This document shows, one piece after another, positions 1-8,826 of a DNA stretch of 64,000 nt; position 1 is the stretch's first letter; each line of letters opens with the position of its first letter. The DNA lies in the NCBI RefSeq assembly GCF_000332195.1, contig NZ_KB235922.1, positions 1,054,001 through 1,118,000 of the forward strand, read 5' to 3'. The DNA comes from Pleurocapsa sp. PCC 7319 (GTDB taxonomy: Bacteria > Cyanobacteriota > Cyanobacteriia > Cyanobacteriales > Xenococcaceae). The position numbers were made by a program, and so were the translations under genes. The notes below the pieces were generated by a model, which worked only from the letters and a program-made list of their open reading frames with translations, was not told the DNA's origin and searched no databases.

Positions 1-410
1 GTGACTAATTTTAAGGCGGCGATCGCTTTTAAAACGGGTAAATATAAATAACTATCGTAAGGAGGATCAAAATAAATCCAATCAAACTGTTGTCCTGCGA
101 GACTTTTGAGCTTAACTAATACATCTCCTTGTAATACTTGGCAAGACTGTTCTGATTGGACTATTCGTTGCCAATTTTGCTCAATCATTTGGCAAGCCTT
201 ACCATATTTTTCTATTCCCACTACTTTCCTAGCCCCTCGACATAGAGCTTCTGCTCCCATGGAACCATTTCCCGCACACAAATCTAACCAAGAACTGCCC
301 TCAATTTGCTCGCGCCAGATATTAAATAAAGCCTCTCGAACTCTGGCAGAAGTAGGACGTGTCCTCTGCCCGGGAATTGTTTTTAATTGTCGATTGCCAT
401 AAATTCTCAT
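1..410 (-). CDS. rsmD: RsmD, 16S rRNA (guanine-966 N2)-methyltransferase, 5' part only
   Basis: This is the N-terminal part (about 136 residues) of a Rossmann-fold SAM-dependent methyltransferase; the C-terminus lies beyond the window start. The reverse strand reads from an ATG at 408-410 as MRIYGNRQLKTIPGQRTRPT. It is followed by the SAM-binding motif LDLCAGNGSMGAEALCRG and the catalytic motif FDPPY. RsmD methylates G966 of 16S rRNA in the 30S subunit; the N-terminal RPT segment and the DPPY motif are typical of the family. The family is usually about 180-200 residues, so roughly 50 are missing. It is divergent from ftsH across a 246-bp gap. Identification is firm. Confidence 0.9.
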   Translation of the reverse strand, partial: MRIYGNRQLKTIPGQRTRPTSARVREALFNIWREQIEGSSWLDLCAGNGSMGAEALCRGARKVVGIEKYGKACQMIEQNWQRIVQSEQSCQVLQGDVLVKLKSLAGQQFDWIYFDPPYDSYLYLPVLKAIAALKLV

Positions 411-656
411 GATTTTTTTATAAACTGCTCACTAAAAGGGTGCCGATTACTTTCTCATTATTGTAAAATTCCTTAATATAATTAGAGTGTAGACAAAGTT
501 AAGCATTTTTTGGCAATAAACTCTTGCACTACAAAAATATCAATTGAAAATAGAAATAGATTAACCAGCAATTTAATCTATCAAAAACAAAAGTTTTTTA
601 GTTAGGCTGGTGTTAATATCAAAAAATTTATATATGTACCTAGTAAATATATAACT

Positions 657-2606
657 ATGAAAAAAAGTTGTCAGACTAAATCAGAAAAGGGATTGAATCT
701 TATTCCTATGTCTCGGTTAAATAATCGTCGGCTAAGCCCAAAAAGAGTTACTTCAATAGGTCGATTAGCTGCTGGATGGATGATTCTCCAAACCTTTTTC
801 CTGGCAACCCCCACCTTAGCTCAGCAAAAGCCCAAAAATGAGCTTAGCTATAGCCAGTTTTTAGAAAAGTTAGAAAAAGATCAAGTCACAAAAGTAGAAG
901 TTGACGAAACCACTAACAAAGCCAGCGTAATTCTGAAAGGTCAATCTAAAGAAGATCCCCCAAAAGAGGTGGTTCTTTTTGAGCAAAATCAGGATCTATT
1001 TCCCAAAATACGCGAAAAAAACGTTGATTTTAGTATTAAAACGTCTATTGATCGCTCCCAAACCGTAGGCGTGTTGCTCAACTTGCTAATCTTCTTTATC
1101 CTGTTGTCAGGGCTGATTATGATTGTGCGTCGCTCTGCCAATGCTTCAGGTCAAGCTTTAAGCTTTGGTCGCTCCAAAGCCAAGTTTCAAATGGAGGCCA
1201 ATACGGGAATTCAATTTGATGATGTGGCGGGTATCGAAGAAGCCAAGGAAGAATTACAAGAAGTTGTGACTTTCCTCAAAGAGCCAGAAAAATTCACTGC
1301 TATAGGCGCGAAAATTCCCCGGGGAGTACTCTTAGTTGGTCCTCCAGGAACAGGCAAAACTTTACTGGCTAAGGCGATCGCTGGAGAAGCGGCAGTTCCA
1401 TTTTTTAGTATTTCAGGTTCAGAATTTGTCGAAATGTTTGTCGGTGTGGGCGCATCTCGTGTCCGTGATTTATTTAAGAAAGCCAAGGAAAATGCCCCCT
1501 GCCTAGTATTTATCGATGAGATTGATGCCGTTGGTCGCCAGAGAGGTACAGGTATAGGTGGAGGCAACGATGAGCGAGAACAGACTTTAAACCAGTTATT
1601 AACCGAAATGGATGGCTTTGAAGGAAACAGTGGCATTATTGTTATCGCTGCGACTAATCGTCCTGATGTCTTAGATCAGGCTTTATTGCGTCCTGGTCGT
1701 TTTGATCGTCAGGTAATAGTAGATTATCCTGATTTACAAGGCAGATTAGGTATTTTAGAAGTTCATGCCCGCGGCAAGAAAATTGATTCCGAAGTATCTT
1801 TAGAAGCGATCGCTCGACGTACTCCTGGGTTTAGTGGCGCAGATTTAGCTAATCTCCTCAACGAGGCTGCGATCCTCACTGCAAGAAGACATAAAGAAGC
1901 TGTCACTATGCAAGAAGTTAATGATGCTGTAGATCGCATTGTGGCAGGAATGGAGGGTATTCCCTTAGTAGATAGCAAGGCCAAAAAACTAACTGCTTAT
2001 CACGAAATTGGTCATGCGATCGTTGCCACTATGACTCCTAATCACGATCCTGTAGAAAAAGTCACCATCATTCCTAGGGGAGGTGCAGGAGGGTTGACTT
2101 GGTTTACTCCAGATGAAGAAATGGGGTTAGAAACCAAATCGAAAATCTTAGCTAAAATCACGTCTGCTTTGGGAGGTAGGGCAGCTGAGGAAATTGTATT
2201 TGGTCAGGACGAAATAACTCAAGGAGCTGGTCAAGATATTCAAGTGCTAACTTCCTTGGCCAGAAAAATGGTAACTAAATTTGGGATGTCCGATTTAGGT
2301 CCCTTAGCCTTAGAAGGTCAGGAACAACCAGTATTTCTTGGTGGCGATTCCAGTAATAGAAATAAATATTCCGAAGAAGTTGCATCTCAGATTGATGTTC
2401 GTATCAGGAATATTGCCTTAGATTGCTATGAAAAAGCTAAAAATATTATTAGTGAAAATCGTTTAGCGGTAGATCGGATTGTCGACATTTTAATTGACAA
2501 GGAAACTATTGAAGGTGAGGAATTCCGCCAACTCCTAGCCAAGTTTTCGCCAGTTTATGGGGCTGAACAAAAAACTGATAAGATTCATAGCCTTTTAAAA
2601 AAATAG
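657..2606 (+). CDS. ftsH: FtsH ATP-dependent zinc metalloprotease
   Basis: Membrane-anchored AAA+ protease that unfolds and degrades membrane proteins; cyanobacterial paralogues act in thylakoid and cytoplasmic membranes, for example in photosystem II repair. A hydrophobic segment near residues 36-55 ends in ATPTLAQQ. It is followed by a soluble extracytoplasmic region, a second membrane segment at about 137-157, the AAA domain with Walker A GPPGTGKT (228-235) and Walker B VFIDEID (284-290), and the protease domain with the zinc motif HEIGH (449-453). The length of 649 residues fits the family. A second in-frame ATG at 708 would give 632 residues; neither start has a clear Shine-Dalgarno, so the N-terminus is uncertain. 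Which of the usual four cyanobacterial paralogues this is cannot be decided from the sequence alone. Confidence 0.95.
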   Translation: MKKSCQTKSEKGLNLIPMSRLNNRRLSPKRVTSIGRLAAGWMILQTFFLATPTLAQQKPKNELSYSQFLEKLEKDQVTKVEVDETTNKASVILKGQSKEDPPKEVVLFEQNQDLFPKIREKNVDFSIKTSIDRSQTVGVLLNLLIFFILLSGLIMIVRRSANASGQALSFGRSKAKFQMEANTGIQFDDVAGIEEAKEELQEVVTFLKEPEKFTAIGAKIPRGVLLVGPPGTGKTLLAKAIAGEAAVPFFSISGSEFVEMFVGVGASRVRDLFKKAKENAPCLVFIDEIDAVGRQRGTGIGGGNDEREQTLNQLLTEMDGFEGNSGIIVIAATNRPDVLDQALLRPGRFDRQVIVDYPDLQGRLGILEVHARGKKIDSEVSLEAIARRTPGFSGADLANLLNEAAILTARRHKEAVTMQEVNDAVDRIVAGMEGIPLVDSKAKKLTAYHEIGHAIVATMTPNHDPVEKVTIIPRGGAGGLTWFTPDEEMGLETKSKILAKITSALGGRAAEEIVFGQDEITQGAGQDIQVLTSLARKMVTKFGMSDLGPLALEGQEQPVFLGGDSSNRNKYSEEVASQIDVRIRNIALDCYEKAKNIISENRLAVDRIVDILIDKETIEGEEFRQLLAKFSPVYGAEQKTDKIHSLLKK

Positions 2607-2769
2607 GTATTGTTAACTCGTCTCTAGCAACTGATTTCAGAAAATTTAGGATATGCTGGTGGAAACATAGATAGGATTAAATTCTTATAAACAAGAAAGA
2701 TCCGCTATGGAGGGTGTCCGCTCTTAATAAAAATATAATTTGTCAGACAGAGTCTCATAGGTACTTTGA

Positions 2770-4377
2770 ATGAGCTATTGCCTAAATCCATCCTGTCCTA
2801 AACCTGTTAATCACCCCAAAGCAAAATTATGTAAAGCTTGTGGGTCAAAACTTCTGTTGCATGGTCGCTATCATCTAGTAAAAGGTCTTGGCAAAGGCGG
2901 TTTCGGTGCAACTTTTTTAGCAGCCGATCTTGCTCTACCTGGAAAACCGTTATGTGTTATTAAACAGTTACGGCCTAATACAGATAATCCCAATTTTTTG
3001 TCGATGGCCAGAGAACTATTTGAGCGAGAAGCGAAGACTTTGGGACGAGTTGGAAATCATCCACAAATACCAAGACTATTGGACTATTTTGAAGATCGAA
3101 AGCAATTTTATTTAATCCAAGAATTTGTTAAGGGTAATAATCTCCAGCAAGAAGTAAAAAAACAGGGTGTATTCAACGAAGAAAAAGCTAGGCAAGTTCT
3201 GAAAGAAGTATTGGTTATCTTAAGAGATATTCATGCTCAGAAAGTAATTCACCGAGATATCAAACCCGCTAATATTATTCGTCGCGAAATAGATGATAAG
3301 TTGGTTCTGATTGACTTCGGAGTGGTCAAAAATCAAGTCAATAGCGTTGGAGCAGGGGGGTCAAATCAAACAGCTTTGACTGCTTTTGCCGTGGGTACCC
3401 CAGGTTTTGCTCCTCCTGAGCAACTAGCAATGCGTCCCGTTTATGCTAGTGATGTTTATGCGTTGGGGGTTACTTGTATGTATCTGATGACAGGAAAAGC
3501 TCCAAAAAATATGGATTGCGATCCCATAACGGGAGAAATTGATTGGTTTAAAAACCTTACTGTTAGCGATAGTTTTGCTGAAATAGTAACCACTATGTTA
3601 GAGGTTGCAGTTAAAAGTCGTTTTAAAACCGCCAACGAAGCTTTGCAGGCATTAGAAATGGAAAATCATGTTGATAGCCTGTCTGAAAGTATGCTGAGTT
3701 ACTCTAGTAACGAGGATAAAAATTCTCATACCTCAGTCGCAACTAATAGAAGCAGTGCCTACTCTCCCCGCCGAAATACATCACCTGCATCTCAAATAGA
3801 AAATAGAATGTCTCGTCGTACTAGCAGTAGAAGTGCCTCTACCTCCAGATATTCTCGAAATAGTTCCAGAAATATCAATCCAAGAACTAATGTTGGCAAT
3901 ACCTCGATAAAATCGAAAAGTAATCCTCAAACTACTCAAAAACCAGTAAAAATGTTGGCTGCAGACGTTTTGAAAGCGTATGCAAATGGTAGAAAAGACT
4001 TTGGACTAAAAGATCTTAGTATGCAAGATCTGCAAAAAGCAGATTTATCAGAATCTAAATTTAACCGTTCTAAGTTAATCAGAACCAACTTACAGGGAGC
4101 AGATTTAACTGCCAGCAATTTTACTGATTCTGATATTCGTCAAGCAATGTTTCGCAATGCTAATTTAAGCAGAGCTTTTTTTAATTCTTCTAATCTTGAA
4201 GGAGCTGATTTACGTGGCGCAGACCTCAGCTTTGCCAATTTCAAAAATATCAAATTTAAAGGTGCTAATCTTTGTGGTGCCAATCTCAGTAATACTAACT
4301 TGACCCAAGAACAATTAGAGGAAACAAAAACGAATTGGATGACAATTATGCCCACTGGGAAAAGAGGATTTTGGTAA
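2770..4377 (+). CDS. spkB: SpkB-like Ser/Thr protein kinase with pentapeptide repeats
   Basis: Hanks-type kinase. Residues 4-24 hold a cysteine cluster (C4, C9, C21, C24). The kinase domain (about 33-295) has a glycine loop GKGGFGATF, the ATP lysine K65 in VIKQ, catalytic HRDIKPAN (161-168), DFG (182-184) and a PPEQ-like activation segment. A Ser/Arg-rich linker (about 310-395) leads to a pentapeptide-repeat domain (about 420-515). This architecture matches Synechocystis SpkB, where the N-terminal Cys motif has been linked to redox sensitivity; that role is family knowledge, not shown here. The linker is unusually basic and low in complexity. No substrate gene is next to it. The downstream YqhA-family gene is on the same strand 62 bp away and may or may not be cotranscribed. 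Confidence 0.88.
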   Translation: MSYCLNPSCPKPVNHPKAKLCKACGSKLLLHGRYHLVKGLGKGGFGATFLAADLALPGKPLCVIKQLRPNTDNPNFLSMARELFEREAKTLGRVGNHPQIPRLLDYFEDRKQFYLIQEFVKGNNLQQEVKKQGVFNEEKARQVLKEVLVILRDIHAQKVIHRDIKPANIIRREIDDKLVLIDFGVVKNQVNSVGAGGSNQTALTAFAVGTPGFAPPEQLAMRPVYASDVYALGVTCMYLMTGKAPKNMDCDPITGEIDWFKNLTVSDSFAEIVTTMLEVAVKSRFKTANEALQALEMENHVDSLSESMLSYSSNEDKNSHTSVATNRSSAYSPRRNTSPASQIENRMSRRTSSRSASTSRYSRNSSRNINPRTNVGNTSIKSKSNPQTTQKPVKMLAADVLKAYANGRKDFGLKDLSMQDLQKADLSESKFNRSKLIRTNLQGADLTASNFTDSDIRQAMFRNANLSRAFFNSSNLEGADLRGADLSFANFKNIKFKGANLCGANLSNTNLTQEQLEETKTNWMTIMPTGKRGFW

Positions 4378-4439
4378 ATACAGAAAGTGTAACTAAAACT
4401 TAATTTACTTTATCATTAATAAAATCTAGAATTTAATTA

Positions 4440-5021
4440 ATGAATAAAAAAAATGTTACAAGACTCCAAAAAATCGAGTCAATTTTTGAAACAGTTATTT
4501 GGAACTTTCGATTTTTTATCTTAGCTCCAGTTATCTTCAGTTTACTCAGTGCTTTGCGCTTCATTATTATTGGCACCTTAGATATTTGGTCTGGTCTCAT
4601 TTTGGGATTTGATCCGCAAGAGGCTGGAAGGGCAACAACTTTAAAGATAGTTTCTTATCTTATTGGCGGTGTAGATTATTATTTAATTGGCATTGTTTTA
4701 TTTATTTTTGCCTTTGGTATATATGAATTATTCATCTCAGAAATCAACATTAGGCGTAAAAATAATTCTAGTATTTTGCAGAGTCACACCTTAGAAGAAC
4801 TCAAAGTTAAATTAGTAAATGTAATTGTAGTGGCTCTAATTGTTAGTTTATTTAAGCAGATGCTTAACTTAGATGTTCAACAAGTAAGCGATGTAATTTA
4901 TATTGCATCAGCAATTCTACTCATTTCGATTAGTCAATACTTGCTACACTTAAATTATAATAGTCCCAAGAATCAACAGACAATAATCAAGAATAATCAT
5001 CATGATTCTTCCGATCTTTAG
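4440..5021 (+). CDS. YqhA (UPF0114)-family membrane protein
   Basis: Integral membrane protein of 193 residues. Its N-terminal segment IESIFETVIWNFRFFILAPV is typical of the YqhA/UPF0114 family. Four hydrophobic segments are visible, at about residues 20-48, 78-102, 121-140 and 150-166. The family is widespread and has no established biochemical function. Start ATG at 4440 follows an AT-rich leader with no strong ribosome-binding site. It ends 12 bp from the stop codon of the convergent cupin gene. Confidence 0.75.
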   Translation: MNKKNVTRLQKIESIFETVIWNFRFFILAPVIFSLLSALRFIIIGTLDIWSGLILGFDPQEAGRATTLKIVSYLIGGVDYYLIGIVLFIFAFGIYELFISEINIRRKNNSSILQSHTLEELKVKLVNVIVVALIVSLFKQMLNLDVQQVSDVIYIASAILLISISQYLLHLNYNSPKNQQTIIKNNHHDSSDL

Positions 5022-5033
5022 AAAATACCAATT

Positions 5034-5525
5034 TTAATTTTTGATATTTTCTAGTGGGGCAAAACTTTTAGCATTTGACGTATCATAGATTTCTATATTT
5101 TCGCCACGACGAAGCATTCGCTTACCTAGACGAGGAAAGTCCGCAATCTCAAAATTAAGATTTTCTCCACCCATTAGATAAACTAACTCTTCGTTAAAAG
5201 GATTGCGTAGATGATGTGCTACAGATGGTGTGGGAAATCCCATAAAATCTCCTGCACCGACTTCAAATTCCTCACCGTCAATTTCCGCAATCCCTCGACC
5301 TGAAATAATATAAATCCACTCTTCTTCTCGGTCGTGAGAATGATAGATAAAAGATTCTTTGCTAGATGGGATTTTGGCAAGACTTACACCTACCCTTTGT
5401 AGCCCTGTCAAACGACTTATTTGAGTTCCATGAATGGATGAGTTAGGATTCCAGGGGTGAGAGAAACTAACTTCTTGTTCGGCTATTTCATTAGCCCGTA
5501 AAAGATAAGGGGATTTCTCAGTCAT
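5034..5525 (-). CDS. Cupin-domain protein
   Basis: Small single-cupin protein (163 residues). The first cupin motif is visible as H62, H64 and E68/E69 followed by the glycine turn SGRG, and the second as PSVAHHLRNP with H104/H105. These residues would bind a metal ion in a beta-barrel. The N-terminal half (HPWNPNSSIHGTQISRLTGL) is shared with uncharacterised cyanobacterial and proteobacterial cupins. Substrate and reaction are unknown. It converges with the YqhA-family gene, and its promoter side faces the IS200/IS605 element. Fold assignment is firm; function is not assigned. Confidence 0.75.
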   Translation of the reverse strand: MTEKSPYLLRANEIAEQEVSFSHPWNPNSSIHGTQISRLTGLQRVGVSLAKIPSSKESFIYHSHDREEEWIYIISGRGIAEIDGEEFEVGAGDFMGFPTPSVAHHLRNPFNEELVYLMGGENLNFEIADFPRLGKRMLRRGENIEIYDTSNAKSFAPLENIKN

Positions 5526-5612
5526 ATCAATATTTACGCTTCCTCGCTATTTATTATTATGCCAATTCTGGAAAATAGCTGAAGAAACCGACAGGCTACT
5601 GACAATAAACAC

Positions 5613-5643
5613 AAAAAAAGGCGTTGTGCCCATTGTAAACGCC
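5613..5643 (-). terminator. Rho-independent terminator of tnpB
   Basis: On the reverse strand a GGCGTT...AACGCC stem (5638-5643 with 5620-5625) is followed by seven T residues (5613-5619). It lies seven bases past the tnpB stop codon and would end the tnpB / guide-RNA transcript. No T run follows the stem on the forward strand, so it is directional. Confidence 0.7.
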
Positions 5644-5649
5644 TATGAA

Positions 5650-7119
5650 CTACCCCAACTTTGCTGACGCGGAAGTTGGGGTTTCCAACTCCTCGGCACT
5701 AAGTCGAGATTTTTGACGTTTCATCTGCCCAAGTTGCTTCATCGAGCCAGTATGCTTGCGCTTACTAGTCAAGGAAGTAGAGCTTAGACATCCACTGTCT
5801 AAGAGATGCGTCCCACACCCCTGTTGCTGGTTTGTAGCAACATTATACATGACAAGAACAGAACCCTTGTCACGTTCAATTTCAAAAGTACAGTTATCAC
5901 AAACATGATAGCGATTAGACAAGTCAGCCCAGTTCTTATGCACAATTCCGCATTTTGGGCAGCGTTGACTAGGTTTGACTCTTCGCGTGTTTAATTGAAG
6001 TAGCAAACCGCCTTTGGCTTCAATTTTGTAAGCAATCATTTGGTTAAGAGTGCTGAAGCCAACAGAAAGAATAGACTTATTAAGTCCTGCTTTCTGTTTT
6101 TTTCGTTTGCCACCTTGTCTTGGTGCGCGTTCCCTAGCGTCGTGAGACGACGCGGGGTCGCACCGCTTTTTTGCCCTTCGGACGGGCGTGGAATAAGCTG
6201 CTTGCGAAGCAGCATTTCCGCCCGCTTTGCGTGTCAAGCCTTTGGTATTTAGCTTTTCAGTTACCCCGATGTCATGACGACTTGCTATATCTGAGGTAAT
6301 TTTATGCTGCCAATCAGCACGTTGCAATGCCACTTTGCGCTGTAATTTTGATACTCGTCTTCGCGCTTTTTTCCAACGATTAGAGGCTTTTATACCTTTC
6401 TTTCTATTTGGTGCGCGTTTTCTTCTGAGTTTTTTTGATTCTTGCTTGACTTTCTCTTCTGCTACTTGAGTAAAACGAGGATTAGATATTTCTTCAAACT
6501 TTATACCATCAAAGCAAGTGATAGCAGTAGCAGTACCCAAATCAAAAGCAACTATTGACTCATATTTCAAATCTGAAACAGAACCAAACTTTGCCTCTTT
6601 GACTGAAACATTACAAGTAAAACTAGCAAACCACTGTTTTTTACGTGGCTTATAAACAATGGTTAACGTAGTTGGAGTACACCAAGATTTTGCTTGTCCT
6701 CTCATTTTTAGGGTTATGCCTAAATCATTAAGAGTAACTGTGCCATGTTTACCATTAGTAGACGTTTTCCATCCAGATTTAGAACTGTACGTCCAGCCTG
6801 AATAATTTCTAATTGACTTGAAATTAGGTAAACCCCTCAGTCCTTTAAAGAAAGAATTATAGGCTAAATCAACCCGTTTTACTGTTGACTGTAAAGCTTG
6901 AGAATGAAGATGAGCAAATTCTACCCATTCTTTTTTGAATGCTGGTAAACAATTTTGCTGTTGGAAATAGTCAACAGTTTTTTGATTTTTCTTCCACTCA
7001 AAACGGCGATGAGCGATACAGGCATTATAGAGATACCCATGAAGACGACGAGCAGCAAACAATTCTCTTTCTTGAGTTTTGTTTGGGTACAGCCGAAATG
7101 TGTATCTTCTTAGTGCCAT
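5650..7119 (-). CDS. tnpB: TnpB RNA-guided nuclease of IS200/IS605, with in-frame insertion
   Basis: TnpB proteins are RuvC-type endonucleases guided by a transposon-encoded RNA; they are ancestors of Cas12. Visible are the N-terminal MALRRYTFRLYPNKTQ, the first RuvC aspartate in VAFDLGTATA, the glutamate in GVTEKLNTKG, a zinc finger CPKCG...CDNC, and the last RuvC aspartate in EIERDKGS. Length is 489 residues, longer than the usual 370-420. About 36-38 extra residues sit between LTRKA and KRKKQKAGLNKS. They are encoded by a GC-rich nested palindrome at 6120-6225 that keeps the frame. The C-terminus extends some 55 residues past the catalytic region. Its 3' end overlaps a strong hairpin, as expected if the guide RNA derives from this end. 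Whether the enlarged protein is active is unknown. Confidence 0.88.
   Translation of the reverse strand: MALRRYTFRLYPNKTQERELFAARRLHGYLYNACIAHRRFEWKKNQKTVDYFQQQNCLPAFKKEWVEFAHLHSQALQSTVKRVDLAYNSFFKGLRGLPNFKSIRNYSGWTYSSKSGWKTSTNGKHGTVTLNDLGITLKMRGQAKSWCTPTTLTIVYKPRKKQWFASFTCNVSVKEAKFGSVSDLKYESIVAFDLGTATAITCFDGIKFEEISNPRFTQVAEEKVKQESKKLRRKRAPNRKKGIKASNRWKKARRRVSKLQRKVALQRADWQHKITSDIASRHDIGVTEKLNTKGLTRKAGGNAASQAAYSTPVRRAKKRCDPASSHDARERAPRQGGKRKKQKAGLNKSILSVGFSTLNQMIAYKIEAKGGLLLQLNTRRVKPSQRCPKCGIVHKNWADLSNRYHVCDNCTFEIERDKGSVLVMYNVATNQQQGCGTHLLDSGCLSSTSLTSKRKHTGSMKQLGQMKRQKSRLSAEELETPTSASAKLG
5653..5681 (-). repeat. Subterminal hairpin at the tnpB 3' end (element end / guide-RNA scaffold)
   Basis: A perfect 9-bp stem, CCCCAACTT with AAGTTGGGG, with an 11-base loop, overlaps the last ten codons of tnpB. 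In IS200/IS605 elements such a hairpin near the tnpB end serves as a transposase recognition structure and lies in the region from which the TnpB guide RNA is made. This role is inferred from position. Confidence 0.55.
6120..6225. repeat. GC-rich nested palindrome inserted in tnpB
   Basis: The stretch contains several perfect stems: GGTGCG (6122-6127) with CGCACC (6159-6164); inside it GCGTCGT (6137-6143) with ACGACGC (6147-6153); then GCTGCTT (6197-6203) with AAGCAGC (6207-6213), the last framed by GGGCG-GGAA and TTCC-GCCC. It is far more GC-rich than its surroundings and accounts for the extra residues of this TnpB. It resembles the mobile palindromic repeats known from other cyanobacterial genomes. 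Confidence 0.7.
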
Positions 7120-7144
7120 CTGTGATTTAATAGATTTACTGTTT

Positions 7145-7180
7145 CAGTCGATAAGATAAATCATATCATAATCAGTCGAT
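7145..7180. promoter_or_regulatory. Direct repeat CAGTCGAT between tnpB and tnpA
   Basis: The octamer CAGTCGAT occurs at 7145-7152 and again at 7173-7180, 28 bp apart, within the 64-bp divergent promoter region of the two transposon genes. The second copy ends three bases before the tnpA start codon. It could be an operator or a fragment of the transposition machinery; no protein is known to bind it. Confidence 0.35.
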
Positions 7181-7183
7181 GTC

Positions 7184-7603
7184 ATGTCAACTAAGCTAAG
7201 AAAAGCTTCACACTCTATTTTTTCTATTCACTTGCATGTTATTTTTGTGACTAAATATCGTCGCAAAGTTTTGACTAGGGCAATGATTGAGGATGCCAAA
7301 AAAGTATTTCAAAGAATTCTAGAATCTAACTACTCAATTTTGTCTAACTGTGAAGGCGAAGCTGACCATTTGCACTTGCTTATTGACTTGCATCCAAATA
7401 ACAATATTTCTAATTTGGTATCCTCTCTCAAATCGGCGAGTAGCAGAATTTTGAGAAAAAAATATTCTCAGGAAATAGCTCAACACTACTGGGGCAAAAA
7501 TGCTAAGTTGTGGCATGACTCAAAGTGCATTATTTCTTGTGGAGGCGTACCATTAGAAGTCATCAAACAGTATATTGATAATCAGTCAGGTGGAAAAGAA
7601 TAG
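7184..7603 (+). CDS. tnpA: TnpA, Y1 HUH single-strand transposase of IS200/IS605
   Basis: A 139-residue IS200/IS605 transposase that excises and integrates single-stranded DNA. The core is complete: HVIFVTKYRRKVL near the N-terminus, the metal-binding HUH motif in DHLHLLIDL, and the catalytic tyrosine in VIKQYIDNQ near the C-terminus. Length matches the family (about 130-150). Start ATG at 7184 lies 64 bp from the divergent tnpB start. No frameshift or lost active residue is visible, so the element may still be mobile. Confidence 0.93.
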   Translation: MSTKLRKASHSIFSIHLHVIFVTKYRRKVLTRAMIEDAKKVFQRILESNYSILSNCEGEADHLHLLIDLHPNNNISNLVSSLKSASSRILRKKYSQEIAQHYWGKNAKLWHDSKCIISCGGVPLEVIKQYIDNQSGGKE

Positions 7604-7628
7604 GTAGTCGCTTCGCGGTTTATTGCTG

Positions 7629-7674
7629 GTCGCGATTCATCCCTAACCTATAGAGAATAGGGAATTCTCGCGAC
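7629..7674. repeat. Subterminal hairpin at the tnpA side of the IS200/IS605 element
   Basis: An outer stem GTCGCGA (7629-7635) with TCGCGAC (7668-7674) encloses an inner CCCTA/TAGGG stem, all just downstream of the tnpA stop. Imperfect hairpins of this kind are what TnpA recognises as single strands. The cleavage site would lie a little outside it. Confidence 0.6.
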
Positions 7675-7713
7675 ATTACGTTAAAATAAATCAAGGATGA
7701 TTAGTAATCAGAG

Positions 7714-8697
7714 TTAAATTCTTCCTTCCATCATTTTTTGTACAGCTTCCGCAATTTGTTCTGGCTGTACAATAGTTAATCTTTCTAATGTGCCGTTATA
7801 AGGGGTAGGAATATCCTGAGAAGATAAACGCAACACTGGTGCGTCCAACTCGTCAAATAGTTGCTCATTAATTAATGCCACTAGCTCAGCACCAATGCCC
7901 CCAGTTTTCATACATTCTTCGACAATGATAACCTTATGAGTCTTACGTACTGACTCACTGATGGTTTCCATGTCAAAAGGTTTAAGGGAAATTAAGTCAA
8001 TAATTTCTGGGTCGTAACCATGTTTTTCAATAGTTTTAAGTGCTTGAGTACAGTGATGACGCATCCGAGAATAGGTCAAGATTGTGACATCTTTTCCTTT
8101 TCGTACCATTTCGGCCTTGTCTAAAGGCAATACATACTCATCATTTGGCAGATCGTCCTTAAGGTTATAAAGCAATACATGCTCAAAAAACAGTACTGGA
8201 TTATCGTCTCTTATAGCTGCTTTTAATAAACCTTTAGAGTTATATGCTGTAGAACAGGCAACTATTTTTAAGCCTGGAACAGCATGGAAATAGGCTTCAA
8301 GCCTTTGGGAATGTTCTGCACCCAACTGCCTACCTACTCCACCAGGACCACGGATCACCATCGGAATCTTGAAATTTCCTCCAGAGGTGTAGCGTAGCAT
8401 CCCGGCATTATTGGCAATTTGGTTAAATGCCAACAGTAAAAAGCCCATGTTCATCCCTTCGATTATGGGACGTAAGCCAGTTAAAGCTGCACCCACAGCC
8501 ATCCCACAAAAGCTATTTTCCGCAATTGGAGTATCTAATAAACGTAGATCTCCATATTTCTTATACAGGTCTTTGGTGACTTTATAAGAACCACCATAAT
8601 GTCCGACATCTTCACCCAAGACGAAGACAGTTTTATCTCTTGCCATTTCTTCGTCGGTCGCTTCTCTCAAAGCGTTAAACATTAAAGTTTCAGCCAT
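7714..8697 (-). CDS. pdhB: Pyruvate dehydrogenase E1 component, beta subunit
   Basis: Beta subunit of the thiamine-diphosphate-dependent E1 enzyme, which decarboxylates pyruvate and passes the acetyl group to lipoamide on E2. The 327 residues begin [20 protein letters not shown] and contain [18 protein letters not shown], the conserved [15 protein letters not shown] segment, and a transketolase C-terminal domain with [12 protein letters not shown]. Length and pattern match cyanobacterial and plastid PdhB. No pdhA, odhB or lpd lies nearby, in keeping with the scattered pdh genes of cyanobacteria. It is divergent from the TldD/PmbA-like gene. ATG at 8695-8697 is the obvious start. Confidence 0.95.
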   Translation of the reverse strand: MAETLMFNALREATDEEMARDKTVFVLGEDVGHYGGSYKVTKDLYKKYGDLRLLDTPIAENSFCGMAVGAALTGLRPIIEGMNMGFLLLAFNQIANNAGMLRYTSGGNFKIPMVIRGPGGVGRQLGAEHSQRLEAYFHAVPGLKIVACSTAYNSKGLLKAAIRDDNPVLFFEHVLLYNLKDDLPNDEYVLPLDKAEMVRKGKDVTILTYSRMRHHCTQALKTIEKHGYDPEIIDLISLKPFDMETISESVRKTHKVIIVEECMKTGGIGAELVALINEQLFDELDAPVLRLSSQDIPTPYNGTLERLTIVQPEQIAEAVQKMMEGRI

Positions 8698-8826
8698 AAC
8701 GATTTTTATCCTAAGTCACCAAAAATCAATACTATCATTACCAGGTTGTTACTATTTAACTTTATATAAGTTTAGGCTTTAACAGCAAAAGCTTCTAGCT
8801 CTTTATTCCCCAATTGTTATTTGAAG

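Larger units (their letters stand above)
5613..7680. mobile_element. IS200/IS605-family element with divergent tnpB and tnpA
   Basis: The unit contains a Y1 HUH transposase (tnpA, forward) and a TnpB nuclease (reverse), transcribed away from each other from a 64-bp spacer. Subterminal hairpins are present on both sides: CCCCAACTT/AAGTTGGGG at 5653-5681 on the tnpB side, and GTCGCGA/TCGCGAC at 7629-7674 on the tnpA side. These elements have no terminal inverted repeats and make no target duplication, so exact ends cannot be fixed without an empty-site comparison. The limits given are the outer structures seen. Confidence 0.65.

Noticed and set aside
106-402. 98-residue frame on the forward strand
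   Set aside because: It lies fully antisense to rsmD, whose motifs are clear, and has no family resemblance.
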